Origin: Plantactinospora mayteni
Lineage (GTDB): Bacteria > Actinomycetota > Actinomycetes > Mycobacteriales > Micromonosporaceae
NCBI RefSeq assembly: GCF_016862935.1
Contig: NZ_BONX01000008.1
Coordinates: 62,001 to 126,000 of the forward strand
Direction: 5' to 3'
Length of the DNA stretch: 64,000 nt
In this document: positions 1 through 7,923 of the stretch, piece by piece
Position numbering within the stretch: position 1 is the first letter of the stretch
Layout: every line of letters begins with the position of its first letter
The notes under the pieces: model-generated
The model's database searches: none
What the model was told of the DNA's origin: nothing
What the model saw: the letters and a program-made list of their open reading frames with translations, nothing else
Translations under genes and position numbers: made by a program

Positions 1-1707
1 GCACTCGTCCTCGGCTGCCTGTTGGCCGTCGCCGGCGGCTGGCTCGGACTACGCGGCTGGCAGGCCGCTGGACACCTGGAGAACGCCGCCAGCCTGGCCC
101 GGGAGCTGAGCCAGCAGGTGCTGGACGGCCAGACCGGGCAGGCACGCCGGACCCTGGAGGCGCTGCAACAGCAGACCGCCGCCGCCCGGTCGCGTACCGG
201 TGACGTCGGCTGGCGGGCCGCCGGCTCCGCCCCGTACGCCGGCCGGAACATGTCGGCGGTCCACGAGCTGGCGGTCGGCGTCGACGATCTCTCCCGGCGG
301 GCCTTCCCGGCCCTGGTCGAGCTGAACCCCCAGACGCTGCTGCCCAGCTCCGGACGGCTCGACCTGGCCGCCCTGCGCGGCGCGATGCCCGCGCTCGCCG
401 AGGCGGACAGCGCGGTACGCGAGGTCCGGGACCGGATCCTCACGGTGCCGACCACCGGACTGGTGCCCACGGTCCGGGACGCGGTGTCGCAGTTGCGTGC
501 CGAGCTGGACCGGCTGGCCGAGGTGACCTCCGCCGTCCGGCGCAGCGGCGCTCTGCTGCCCACCCTGCTCGGCGGCAACGGCACCCGGACCTACCTGGCG
601 GTCTTCCAGAACCTCGCCGAGCCCCGGGCGACCGGCGGGATCTTCGGCGCCTACGCCGTCATCCAGGCCGGCAAGGGCGAGGTGAAGCTGGTCAAGCAGG
701 GCCCGGCCACCGACCTGGACGCCTACGGCAAGCCACCGCTGCCGCTGAGCAAGGAACTGCGCGCCCTCTACACCGACCTGCCCGGGATCTATCCGGCGGA
801 CGTGAACCTCACCCCGCACTTCCCGACCGCGGCCACCCTGATCAGGGAGATGTACCGGCGGGCCGGTGGAGGCACCGTCGACGGCGTACTCGCCACCGAC
901 CCGGTGGCGCTCTCCTACCTGCTCAAGGCCATCGGGCCGGTACCGGTGCCGGGGCATCCGACCCTCACCGCGCCCACGGTGGTGCGTACCCTGCTGTCGG
1001 ACACGTACCGCCGGCTCGGCAAGCCGGCCCAGCAGGACAACTACTTCGCCGCGTCGGCCCGGGCGGTCTTCGACGCACTGCTGAAGCGTCCGGTGAACCC
1101 CCGCGCGGTGGCGCAGGCGGTCAACACGGCCGTCGCCGAGCGCCGGATCCTGTTCTGGAGCGCGCACGAGAGCGAGCAGCGGGAACTCGTCGAGACCCGG
1201 CTCGCCGGGGCGCTGCCGGAGCAGGAGTCGGTGCACAACGTCGGCGTCTTCCTCAACGACGGCAGCGGCGCGAAGCTCGGCTACTACCTGCACCGCTCGG
1301 CCGAGCTGACCGTCGGCGACTGCAAGGCGGACGGCAGCCGCGAACTCCACCTCCGGCTCACGCTGCGCTCGTCCGCACCCTCCTCCGGGCTCACCGCGTC
1401 GGTACGCGGCCTTGCGATGTCCGGAGACCCGTACACCGCCCGGGTCCTGGTCTCGGTCTTCAGCCCGGTACGCGGCTCACCGCTCGGCGCCCGGCTGGAC
1501 GGCAAGGCGAAGCCGATGGGCGGCGGCGTCGAGCGGGGCCGCCGGGTCGGGGTACTGGCCGTCGACATCGGCCCTGGCCAGACCCGCGTACTGGAGGTGG
1601 GTCTGCTGACCCCGCCGAAGGCCAGTGGTGCGGTCGAGCTGTGGCTCACTCCCGGCCCGACCCCGTGGACCGCCCGTGTCAGTTCCGCACCCGCGTGTGG
1701 CCAGTAG
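1..1707 (+). CDS. DUF4012 domain protein, 5' end missing
   Basis: The frame is open from base 1, so the start lies upstream and 568 codons are visible. The visible N-terminus (residues 1-17) is a hydrophobic helix, which suggests a membrane-anchored protein with an external domain. The body has the DUF4012 pattern: a helical region followed by a conserved core containing FQNLAEPRATGGIFGAYAV and a later VGVFLNDGSGAKLGYYL segment. The function of DUF4012 is not established; its members are often found near envelope and surface-polysaccharide genes. An LPXTG surface protein follows 69 bp downstream, which supports a cell-surface role, but this is inference. The annotated TTG at position 22 would cut into the helix and is unlikely to be the true start. 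Confidence 0.8.
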   Translation, partial: ALVLGCLLAVAGGWLGLRGWQAAGHLENAASLARELSQQVLDGQTGQARRTLEALQQQTAAARSRTGDVGWRAAGSAPYAGRNMSAVHELAVGVDDLSRRAFPALVELNPQTLLPSSGRLDLAALRGAMPALAEADSAVREVRDRILTVPTTGLVPTVRDAVSQLRAELDRLAEVTSAVRRSGALLPTLLGGNGTRTYLAVFQNLAEPRATGGIFGAYAVIQAGKGEVKLVKQGPATDLDAYGKPPLPLSKELRALYTDLPGIYPADVNLTPHFPTAATLIREMYRRAGGGTVDGVLATDPVALSYLLKAIGPVPVPGHPTLTAPTVVRTLLSDTYRRLGKPAQQDNYFAASARAVFDALLKRPVNPRAVAQAVNTAVAERRILFWSAHESEQRELVETRLAGALPEQESVHNVGVFLNDGSGAKLGYYLHRSAELTVGDCKADGSRELHLRLTLRSSAPSSGLTASVRGLAMSGDPYTARVLVSVFSPVRGSPLGARLDGKAKPMGGGVERGRRVGVLAVDIGPGQTRVLEVGLLTPPKASGAVELWLTPGPTPWTARVSSAPACGQ

Positions 1708-1776
1708 GCCGGCACGTCAGAACAAGTCATGCGATCCGTTGTGAACGTCATGCGATCAGTAGAGAGAGGAACCATC

Positions 1777-2406
1777 ATGCGGCTATCCCGCATCATCGGC
1801 TCGGCCGTGGCGACGCTCGCCACGGTGGGCGCGTTCGCCGTCGCGGGGTCGCCCGCACAGGCCCAGCAACTACCACAACCACCGTACCCACCACAGCCAC
1901 CGGCGCTCACGGTCAGCGACCCGACCGTGGGAGTGAACCAGACGTTCACCGTCTTCGGCTCCGGGTACGGCGGCAACGAACTCGTCCGACTCGTCTTCCG
2001 GCGTACCCCGCTCGCGCTCGGCGCCGAGGCGGCGGTGCAGGACTCCGGCGGGGTCGGCGCGATGCTGCCGATCGCGCAGCAGGCGCCGACGGTGCACCGG
2101 GACCCGACCACGCTCACCGTCCAGGCGAACGTGACCGGGGAGTTCTCGGTCCGGGTCCGGTTCGGCCGAACCGGCACCATCACCATCACCGGTACCGGGC
2201 TCACCACCGGTCGGGTGGCGAGCACCACGGTCGGCGTCGTCCTGGCGCAGCCACCGCTGCCGGTCACCGGTAGCGAGACCGGTCCGCAGATCGCGCTCGG
2301 CACCATGCTGCTGATCGCCGGCGTGCTGCTGGTACTGGTGGCGGTCGCGTGGCGGACCAAGAGCCGCCGCCGGGGCCGGTCGCGGGAGCTGACCTCGGTC
2401 GGCTGA
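1777..2406 (+). CDS. LPXTG-anchored secreted surface protein
   Basis: This 209-residue protein has a signal peptide (residues 1-28, ending near SPAQAQ), a proline/glutamine-rich linker, an Ig-like beta domain beginning near TVSDPTVGVNQTF, and a C-terminal sortase signal. The sortase signal is LPVTG at 161-165, a hydrophobic helix at about 172-192 and a tail rich in Arg and Lys. Class E or F sortases of actinobacteria are expected to cut between Thr and Gly and link the protein to the wall; no sortase gene is in this window. ATG 1777 is chosen over ATG 1729 because a purine-rich ribosome site (agagagagga, 1761-1770) precedes it and the signal peptide begins there. A strong terminator follows. 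Confidence 0.85.
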   Translation: MRLSRIIGSAVATLATVGAFAVAGSPAQAQQLPQPPYPPQPPALTVSDPTVGVNQTFTVFGSGYGGNELVRLVFRRTPLALGAEAAVQDSGGVGAMLPIAQQAPTVHRDPTTLTVQANVTGEFSVRVRFGRTGTITITGTGLTTGRVASTTVGVVLAQPPLPVTGSETGPQIALGTMLLIAGVLLVLVAVAWRTKSRRRGRSRELTSVG

Positions 2407-2447
2407 CCATCGAGCGGGCAGCGAACGCTGCTCCGCACGTCGCAGGA

Positions 2448-2483
2448 GCGCCTGCCGGACGAGTCTTCGCGTCCGGCAGGCGC
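2448..2483 (+). terminator. Intrinsic terminator after the LPXTG gene
   Basis: A perfect 14-bp inverted repeat (gcgcctgccggacg, 2448-2461, pairing with 2470-2483) encloses an 8-base loop and is followed by cttcgt. It lies between the LPXTG gene and the convergent MerR gene, so it probably serves both strands. The T-tract is weak, as is usual in high-GC actinobacteria. Confidence 0.8.
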
Positions 2484-2574
2484 CTTCGTCTCCGCCGGGA
2501 TCTCCCACGTCGAGGCCGGCGGCTACGACCTCGACGTCGGCCGGCCGGGCGCTCTCCGCCGGCCCTGCGGCGCG

Positions 2575-3027
2575 TCAGGAGTCGAGTTGGCAGCCGGGGC
2601 CCTGCACCAGCCGTTGGAAGTTGGGGCACCGCAGGAAGTCTTCCGCCGGACAGTCGAGCGCGTGGTCGAGCAGGTCCCGGGCGGCGGTGGCGGTGGCGAT
2701 CCGGCGGTCCAACTCGTCGCGGTGCCGCTGGAGCACGGCCCGGCGGGCGGCACCGTTGTCCGCGCCGAGCATCAGCCGAAGTTCGTCGAGGCCGAAGCCG
2801 ACCGCGCGGCCCTGCATGATGATCGCCACCCGGGTGAACTCCGCGCTGGTGTAGCGGCGTCGGCCGTTGACCCGGCGGTCCGGCCGGAGCAGGCCGACCG
2901 ACTCCCAGTGCCGCAGCACGTGGGTGGCCAGTCCGAAGCGCGCGGCCAACTCGCCGATCGTGAACTCGCGGGTCTGCGAACTGGCCGCCGTGGCGGCACT
3001 CACCGCCGGTGCAGGACTTGACTTCAT
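2575..3027 (-). CDS. MerR-family transcriptional regulator
   Basis: This 150-residue protein has an N-terminal winged helix-turn-helix of MerR type (about residues 22-90), containing TIGELAARFGL, the HWESVGLL turn and the RRYTSAE wing. A helical dimerisation region follows, then a short tail with two cysteines (LDCPAEDFLRCPNF) that could sense a metal or thiol. MerR proteins usually twist a suboptimal promoter. ATG 3027 is preferred over ATG 3057 and TTG 3063: a TAATGT -10-like element sits 4 bases upstream, which suggests a leaderless mRNA, and the longer form would overlap the divergent methyltransferase. The effector is unknown; the adjacent divergent gene is the natural target. Confidence 0.85.
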   Translation of the reverse strand: MKSSPAPAVSAATAASSQTREFTIGELAARFGLATHVLRHWESVGLLRPDRRVNGRRRYTSAEFTRVAIIMQGRAVGFGLDELRLMLGADNGAARRAVLQRHRDELDRRIATATAARDLLDHALDCPAEDFLRCPNFQRLVQGPGCQLDS

Positions 3028-3030
3028 GTT

Positions 3031-3041
3031 GACATTAAGAT
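3031..3041. promoter_or_regulatory. Overlapping divergent promoter of merR-like gene and methyltransferase
   Basis: The plus strand carries TAAGAT (3036-3041) and the minus strand TAATGT (3036-3031), so the two -10-like elements overlap between the divergent genes. TTGACA (3029-3034) and TTGACT (3018-3023) lie beside them. A MerR protein binding here could control both directions. Confidence 0.4.
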
Positions 3042-3055
3042 GCAGAGTGGGTGCC

Positions 3056-3610
3056 ATGGTCAAGCGAGAGAGCGCCCGCCAGGCCTGGGACCGGCGCGCG
3101 GCGGGCTACGACAGGGCGGGCGACCGGATGGAGCGGCTGACGATCGGGGACAGCCGCGACTGGGTCTGCGTCCGGGCCCGGGGCCGGACCCTGGAGGTTG
3201 GGGTCGGCACCGGCCGAAACCTTTCCCGGTACGACGAGGACGTCGAACTGGTCGGCATCGACCTCAGCCCGAACATGCTGGCAGCGGCCCGCCACCAGGC
3301 CGAGGTGCTGGGCCGGCCGGTCGAGTTGCGGGTGGGCGAGGCCGAGCGTCTGCCCTTCCCCGACGCCTCCTTCGACACCGTGGTCTGCACCCTGGCGGTC
3401 TGTGCGGTCGCCGACCGGGACGCGACGCTCGCCGAGATGCGCCGGGTACTCCGCCCCGGCGGCCGGCTGCTGCTGCTCGACCACGCCGAGCGGCGGTGGC
3501 TGCGGGGGCGCCCTGCCGACCTCGCCCTGCGGCTCGGGTTCGTGGCCGAGGCCCGGGACCGGCTCCGGCTCGGCCTGATCGAGCGGCTCGCCGCGCGGAA
3601 GCCGGCCTGA
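3056..3610 (+). CDS. Class I SAM-dependent methyltransferase (UbiE-like)
   Basis: This 184-residue protein carries the methyltransferase 11 fold. Motif I is TLEVGVGTGRN (about residues 44-54), the acidic strand-2 end is GIDLSPNML, motif II/III is ASFDTVVCTLAVCAV, and the post-motif is RVLRPGGRLLLLDH. The length is typical of a stand-alone small-molecule methyltransferase and no substrate can be named. ATG 3056 sits in the palindrome CCATGG shared with a possible MerR start on the other strand. The two genes are divergent, so the MerR protein is a likely regulator. Confidence 0.85.
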   Translation: MVKRESARQAWDRRAAGYDRAGDRMERLTIGDSRDWVCVRARGRTLEVGVGTGRNLSRYDEDVELVGIDLSPNMLAAARHQAEVLGRPVELRVGEAERLPFPDASFDTVVCTLAVCAVADRDATLAEMRRVLRPGGRLLLLDHAERRWLRGRPADLALRLGFVAEARDRLRLGLIERLAARKPA

Positions 3611-3633
3611 CGACCCCGAGCCCCCGACAGCCC

Positions 3634-3687
3634 CTGACGGCTTGCCGGACCCTGACAGCTTGCCGGATCCTGACGGCTTACCGGACC
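3634..3687. repeat. 18-bp tandem repeat, three copies
   Basis: Three near-identical 18-bp units (ctgacggcttgccggacc at 3634-3651, with one or two changes in 3652-3669 and 3670-3687) lie just after the methyltransferase stop. They encode nothing recognisable and lie 17 bp from an unrelated 25-bp repeat. Confidence 0.9.
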
Positions 3688-3703
3688 CTGCTGCCCTCTG
3701 CGG

Positions 3704-3778
3704 GTGGGCGCTCGGGGGTCAACTGCTGGTGGGCGCTCGACGGTCAACTGCTTGTGGGCGCTCGGCGGTCAGCGCACC
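3704..3778. repeat. 25-bp tandem repeat, three copies, overlapping a stop codon
   Basis: Units at 3704-3728, 3729-3753 and 3754-3778 share gtgggcgctcg and cggtca cores. The third unit contains the stop codon and last codons of the minus-strand dehydrogenase (3769-4725), so expansion may have begun from that gene's 3' end. Confidence 0.9.
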
Positions 3779-4725
3779 TCCAGCAGCGTCTTGCCCAGCG
3801 TGCGGCGGGACTGGATGGCCGCATGCGCGTCGGCCGCCCGGTCCAGCGGAAACCGCTGCCCGATCACCGGACGCAGCCGCCCCGCCGCCGCCTCGGTCAG
3901 CGCACGGCGGGTCAGTTCCCGCAACTGTTCCGGCGATCGTGACAGCGACCGGACGACCGTCGCCCCCCGTTCCTTCGCGACCTCGTCCGGAACCTCTGTC
4001 CAGCTACCGCTGGCCAGCCCGAAGCTGACCATCCGGCCGCCCCGATCGAGCAGCTCGAACGCCGACCGGCCCACCGCGCCACCCACCCCGTCGAAGACGA
4101 CGTCGACCCCGCCGACCCCGGCCCGGACCCGGTCCGGCCAGTCGGGCGCCGAGTAGTCGACCGCGAGGTCGGCGCCGAGATCCCGGGCCAGCTCCACCTT
4201 CCGGTCACCGCCGGCCACCGCGACCACGGTGGCACCAGCCGTACCGGCCAGTTGCACCAGCAGGCTGCCGACGCCGCCCGCCGCGGCCTCGACCAGTACC
4301 CGCTCCCCGGGGCGTACCTCCGCGGTCTCCAGCATCAGCAGCGCGGTACGGCCGTCCGCCAGCAGTGCCACCGCGCTGTCCAGCGGCAGCCCGTCCGGCA
4401 CCTCGAGCAGGCCGTCGGCGTCCACCGCCACGCGTTCGGCGTACCCGCCCGATCCGCCGGTGCTGGTGACCACCCGCCGGCCGGACAGCGCCGGGCCGAC
4501 TCCCGGACCCAGTTCGGCGACCACCCCGCCGACGCCGTTGCCGGGAATGGTCGGCAGCCGCACCGGGAACGGGCCCGTGCCGGCCCGGAGCTGGGTCTCC
4601 ACGAAGGTGATGTTGACGAACTCGACGGCGACCACCGCCTGCCCCGGACCGGCGACCGGGTCGGGCGTCTCCGCCGCCACCAGCCGCTCCGGCCCGCCGA
4701 ACTCCCGCAACCACACCGCCCGCAT
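3769..4725 (-). CDS. Zinc-independent MDR / quinone oxidoreductase-like protein
   Basis: This 318-residue medium-chain dehydrogenase/reductase has the GroES-like N-terminal domain (residues 1-120) and a Rossmann domain with the nucleotide loop AAAGGVGSL (147-155) and DVVFDGVGG. The cysteine and histidine ligands of zinc alcohol dehydrogenases are absent, which places it with the quinone oxidoreductase (QOR, NADPH:quinone) subgroup. ATG 4725 follows a good ribosome site (gggaggggc) and is preferred to the GTG one codon earlier. Its stop lies in a 25-bp tandem repeat. The substrate is unknown; a flavin (LLM) oxidoreductase gene lies upstream on the same strand, separated by repeats. Confidence 0.88.
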   Translation of the reverse strand: MRAVWLREFGGPERLVAAETPDPVAGPGQAVVAVEFVNITFVETQLRAGTGPFPVRLPTIPGNGVGGVVAELGPGVGPALSGRRVVTSTGGSGGYAERVAVDADGLLEVPDGLPLDSAVALLADGRTALLMLETAEVRPGERVLVEAAAGGVGSLLVQLAGTAGATVVAVAGGDRKVELARDLGADLAVDYSAPDWPDRVRAGVGGVDVVFDGVGGAVGRSAFELLDRGGRMVSFGLASGSWTEVPDEVAKERGATVVRSLSRSPEQLRELTRRALTEAAAGRLRPVIGQRFPLDRAADAHAAIQSRRTLGKTLLEVR

Positions 4726-4816
4726 CACAGCCCCTCCCGGCCCGCCGGCACCTCCGCCGACCCTCCGCCGGGCCAGTCAACAACCTCGACCGCAGTCGAG
4801 GTCAACCCCGGCGTTC

Positions 4817-4905
4817 TCGCACCGCCGACCCGGATTGCACCGCCGGCCCGGATCGCGTCGCTGGCCGGGATTGCGTCGCTGGCCAGGATCGTGCCGCTGC
4901 GGCAC
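4817..4905. repeat. 18-bp degenerate tandem repeat, five copies
   Basis: Five consecutive 18-bp units, typified by ttgcgtcgctggccagga, run from 4817 to about 4905 and end 2 bp before the stop codon of the LLM gene. Together with flanking sequence they fill the gap between the MDR and LLM genes. Confidence 0.85.
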
Positions 4906-4907
4906 AG

Positions 4908-5774
4908 TCAGGCCAGGGCCGCGCGGACCGCCGGCACCACCTCTTCGGCGAAGATCCGGGACTGCCGTTCCCGGTCACCGCTCGGCCAGAAGACGAAGGT
5001 GTTCATCCGCTGCTCGGTGTAGAGCCTGGTCAACGTCTCGACCCAGCGCCGGACCGGTCCGTGGAACGGGTCCCGGTCCTCCGGGCCGATCAGCCCCATC
5101 ACGTTGTAGAGCCGGACGATCCGCCCGGGATCCCGCCCCGCCGCCCGGGCCGCCTCGTCGATGACGGCGTTGAGTTCGGTCACCCGCTCCGGCGGCACGT
5201 ACGGCGCCGAGACCGACCAGCCGTCGGCCTTGGCACCGACCAGCCGGACCGCCTTCGGGCCGACCACACCCAGCCAGAGCCCGATCTCGTGCGCGGGCCG
5301 GGGCCCGGGGCGCAGACCCTCCAGGGTGTAGTGCCGGCCCTGGTACTCGTACGGCTCGCCGGCCCAGGACGCCCGGATCACGTCGATCGCCTCCACCAGG
5401 GCGGCCCGGGCGGTGCCCCGGTCGCGGCGCGGGCCACCCATGCCGGCGATGGCGTCGACGAACCCGCCCGCGCCCAGCCCCAGCTCGAACCGGCCGCCAC
5501 TGATCACGTCGATGCTGGCCGCCTGCTTGGCCAGCATCGCGGGCGGGCGCAGCGGCAGGTTCGCCACGTTCGGAAACAGGTGCACCCGACTGGTCCGGCC
5601 GGCCAGCCAGGTCAGCACCGTGAAGGTGTCGAAGAACCCGTCGTTGTACGGGTGGTCCTGCACACCGACGTACTCGATGCCACTGTTGTCGGCGATCGCG
5701 GCGATCCGTTCGGCGATGGCCAGTCCACCGACGTTCGGGTCCACGTTGAGGCCGAATCTCACCGGCTGATCCAT
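4908..5774 (-). CDS. LLM-class (F420-dependent-like) oxidoreductase
   Basis: This 288-residue luciferase-like TIM-barrel protein opens VRFGLNVDPN and has the family blocks EYVGVQDHPY, FPNVANLPLRPP and ISGGRFELGLGAGG (cofactor phosphate region). These features match actinobacterial LLM oxidoreductases, many of which use F420; whether this one uses F420 or FMN cannot be settled here. ATG 5774 begins the conserved strand; the longer upstream reading has unrelated basic sequence. It is divergent from the pirin gene, with 82 bp between them. Confidence 0.87.
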   Translation of the reverse strand: MDQPVRFGLNVDPNVGGLAIAERIAAIADNSGIEYVGVQDHPYNDGFFDTFTVLTWLAGRTSRVHLFPNVANLPLRPPAMLAKQAASIDVISGGRFELGLGAGGFVDAIAGMGGPRRDRGTARAALVEAIDVIRASWAGEPYEYQGRHYTLEGLRPGPRPAHEIGLWLGVVGPKAVRLVGAKADGWSVSAPYVPPERVTELNAVIDEAARAAGRDPGRIVRLYNVMGLIGPEDRDPFHGPVRRWVETLTRLYTEQRMNTFVFWPSGDRERQSRIFAEEVVPAVRAALA

Positions 5775-5844
5775 GTCCGCCAGTCTGGCACCCGGGCGGC
5801 GCCGACGGGTCGGGTAGCCGCCCCGGCACCCCTGGTCGGCGGCG

Positions 5845-5850
5845 TAGGCT
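5845..5850 (+). promoter_or_regulatory. -10 element for leaderless pirin gene
   Basis: TAGGCT fits the actinobacterial TANNNT consensus and ends 6 bases before the GTG start at 5857, with no ribosome site between. This is the spacing of a leaderless transcript. No clear -35 is visible. Confidence 0.5.
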
Positions 5851-5856
5851 CGACCG

Positions 5857-6840
5857 GTGAGCATCACCGAGCCGATGCCGGGGGAGACCCTGCCGCCGGG
5901 CACCGGGGCGGGCGCGGACACCGAGCCGACCAACCTGCTGCTGCCCGGCCACGACGTGCCGCTGGGCCGCTACACCACCGTGCGCCGGTTGCTGCCGCAG
6001 CGCCGGCTCCGCACCGTCGGCGCCTGGTGCTTCGTCGACCACTTCGGTCCAGACGACGTGGCCGACCGGCCCGGCATGGGGATCGGGCCGCATCCGCACA
6101 CCGGCCTACAGACGGTGACCTGGCTGGTGCACGGCGAGATCCGGCACCTGGACAGCCTCGGCAACGACCAGCTCATCCGGCCCGGTCAGCTCAACGTGAT
6201 GACCTCCGGCTACGGCATCGCGCACTCGGAGTACTCGCCGCCGGAGCATCCGCCGACCCTGCACGGCCTGCAACTGTGGGTGGCGCTGCCCGACGGGGCC
6301 CGGTCCGGCCCGCCCGGCTTCGCCCACCACGCCGAGCTTCCGGTGCTGACCGAGCCGGACTACTCGGTGACCGTACTCGTCGGCGAGCTGGCCGGGGTCC
6401 GCTCCCCGGCGGTGGTGCACTCGCCGCTGCTCGGCGCGCAGCTCTGGCTCCCCGACGGTGGCCCGGCCCGGTTGCCGCTGACCGCCGGCTTCGAGCACGG
6501 CCTGCTGGTGATGTCCGGGGCTGCCGAGGTCGGCGGGGTCGGGCTGACCCCGGGTTCGTTGCTCTACCTCGGCGCCGGTCGTCCCGAGCTGGTGGTGCGG
6601 GCGAGCGGCCCGACCCGGCTGATGCTGCTCGGCGGCGAGCCGTTCGACGAGTCGCTGGTGATGTGGTGGAATTTCGTCGGCCGTTCGCACGAGGAGATCG
6701 CCGAGGCCCGTGCGGACTGGGCGGCCGGTAGCCTCCGGTTCGGCCGGGTGCGGGGCGACGACTCCGATCCGTTGCCGGCTCCGCCGATGCCGACCACCCG
6801 GCTGAAGAGCCGCGACCGGCACGGCCAGTCCGTCGGCTGA
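5857..6840 (+). CDS. Pirin family protein
   Basis: This 327-residue bicupin has the pirin metal site in its N-terminal cupin: GPHPHTG (His79, His81) and IAHSE (His123, Glu125), matching the four ligands of human pirin. The second cupin (from about residue 165) lacks a full ligand set, as is usual. Pirins are iron proteins with reported quercetinase activity or roles as redox-sensing partners; the role here is unknown. The GTG start is supported by the TAGGCT element 6 bases upstream. The protein is somewhat longer than the ordinary 230-290 residues owing to N- and C-terminal extensions. Confidence 0.9.
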   Translation: MSITEPMPGETLPPGTGAGADTEPTNLLLPGHDVPLGRYTTVRRLLPQRRLRTVGAWCFVDHFGPDDVADRPGMGIGPHPHTGLQTVTWLVHGEIRHLDSLGNDQLIRPGQLNVMTSGYGIAHSEYSPPEHPPTLHGLQLWVALPDGARSGPPGFAHHAELPVLTEPDYSVTVLVGELAGVRSPAVVHSPLLGAQLWLPDGGPARLPLTAGFEHGLLVMSGAAEVGGVGLTPGSLLYLGAGRPELVVRASGPTRLMLLGGEPFDESLVMWWNFVGRSHEEIAEARADWAAGSLRFGRVRGDDSDPLPAPPMPTTRLKSRDRHGQSVG

Positions 6841-6862
6841 CGGCCCGCCCGTCGCAGCAGAT

Positions 6863-6942
6863 GGCGGGAAACCCGCCGTGGCAGTGGCGGGACACCCGCA
6901 GCAGATGGCGGGAGACCCGCGGTCGGCGGTGGCGGAAACCCG
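6863..6942. repeat. Tandem array of small stem-loops
   Basis: Four units spaced 21-24 bp each contain a tiny hairpin. The arms are ggcggg/cccgcc around a 3-base loop (aaa, aca, aga, aaa) at 6863-6877, 6886-6899, 6907-6920 and 6931-6942. They follow the pirin stop and may act as a terminator or mRNA stabiliser. Arms are kept while loops vary. Confidence 0.85.
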
Positions 6943-6988
6943 TGGCCCCGGCCAGCTTTGGCCCGATCCGTCGTGGGTAGTCGCCGGC

Positions 6989-7654
6989 ATGGCGACGACT
7001 GCGACGACGAGCGTCGAGGACCGCAAGCGGCTCGTCCGCCGGCTGGTGGCACGCAGCCGCGGCTTTGCCGAGGAGTACGGCTTCCAGGTCACCAACAATC
7101 CGGCGAGCCTGTTCCAGGTGCTCTGCCTGGCGATCCTGTTGCGCCGCACCGGCGACGTCCGGCGGGCGGTCGAGCCGGCCCGGGCGCTACGGGACGCGGG
7201 CTGGGAGAGCCCGGCCCGGATGGCCCGGGCCCGCACGGAGGCGCGGGCGGCGGTGCTGCGCGAGCATGGCCGGAGTGCCGACGCCGACCGGTTGGCCGGC
7301 ACCCTGGGTGAGCTGGCCGAGGCGCTCGTCGCGCGCTACCGGGGAGACCTGCGCCGGCTGCGGGCCGCCGCGAGACACGCGCCGGCCCGGGAGCGGGCCT
7401 TGCTCGCCGAGCTGCCGGGGGTGGACGCCGAGGTGGTCGAGCTGTTCCTCCGCGAGGTGCAGGCGCTGTGGGCGGAGACGGCGCCGGTCGCCGACCGTCG
7501 GGCCCTCGCCGCCGCCCGCCGGCTCGGACTCGGGCGCTCGGCGGCCGACCTGGCCACCCTGGCCGGCGGCGGGGAGTCGGAGAAACTGGCCTGGTTGGTG
7601 GGTACCCTGGCCAGGATCGATCTGGAGGACAGATACCACGAAATCGCCCGTTGA
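6989..7654 (+). CDS. Endonuclease III-like HhH-GPD fold protein, probably degenerate
   Basis: This 221-residue all-helical protein resembles the helix-hairpin-helix glycosylase fold. A NNPASLFQVL segment near residue 36 matches the start of the Nth core, and LPGV (142-145) sits at the hairpin, followed by VADRRALAAARRLG where Nth has its VDTH block. The catalytic lysine expected just after LPGVG is not present (the sequence is LPGVDAEVV) and there are no C-terminal iron-sulfur cysteines. It may bind DNA without base excision, or act as a monofunctional glycosylase through the Asp at 169. ATG 6989 is the first start giving the conserved N-terminus. Confidence 0.65.
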   Translation: MATTATTSVEDRKRLVRRLVARSRGFAEEYGFQVTNNPASLFQVLCLAILLRRTGDVRRAVEPARALRDAGWESPARMARARTEARAAVLREHGRSADADRLAGTLGELAEALVARYRGDLRRLRAAARHAPARERALLAELPGVDAEVVELFLREVQALWAETAPVADRRALAAARRLGLGRSAADLATLAGGGESEKLAWLVGTLARIDLEDRYHEIAR

Positions 7655-7923
7655 GCGGCGAAACAGCGTGGTTTCACACACAGTTTCCCGGATTTCTGGC
7701 CGAACGGTCCATCCCGGATCATAGGATGGGTGCGCGGCGTCAGCCAGCCCGGTTCGGGCCGGCCGCCGCGATCCGGTGAGCGGGTCCGGTTCGGACGTGT
7801 GGCCTCACCGGGGCACTGGCGGACGTGGCGCCCGGGACACGCGCGCGAGCGCGGACGTAACGGGCGCCCCGTCCGGTGCCTTTCCCCCGCCCTCCCATCC
7901 ATCCCTCCCTTCGGGACGGTCGG

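Noticed and set aside
49-1350. 433-residue minus-strand open frame over the DUF4012 gene
   Set aside because: Its Arg/Pro/Gly-rich composition is typical of an antisense frame in high-GC coding DNA; no ribosome site or domain is seen and the plus-strand frame has clear family sequence.
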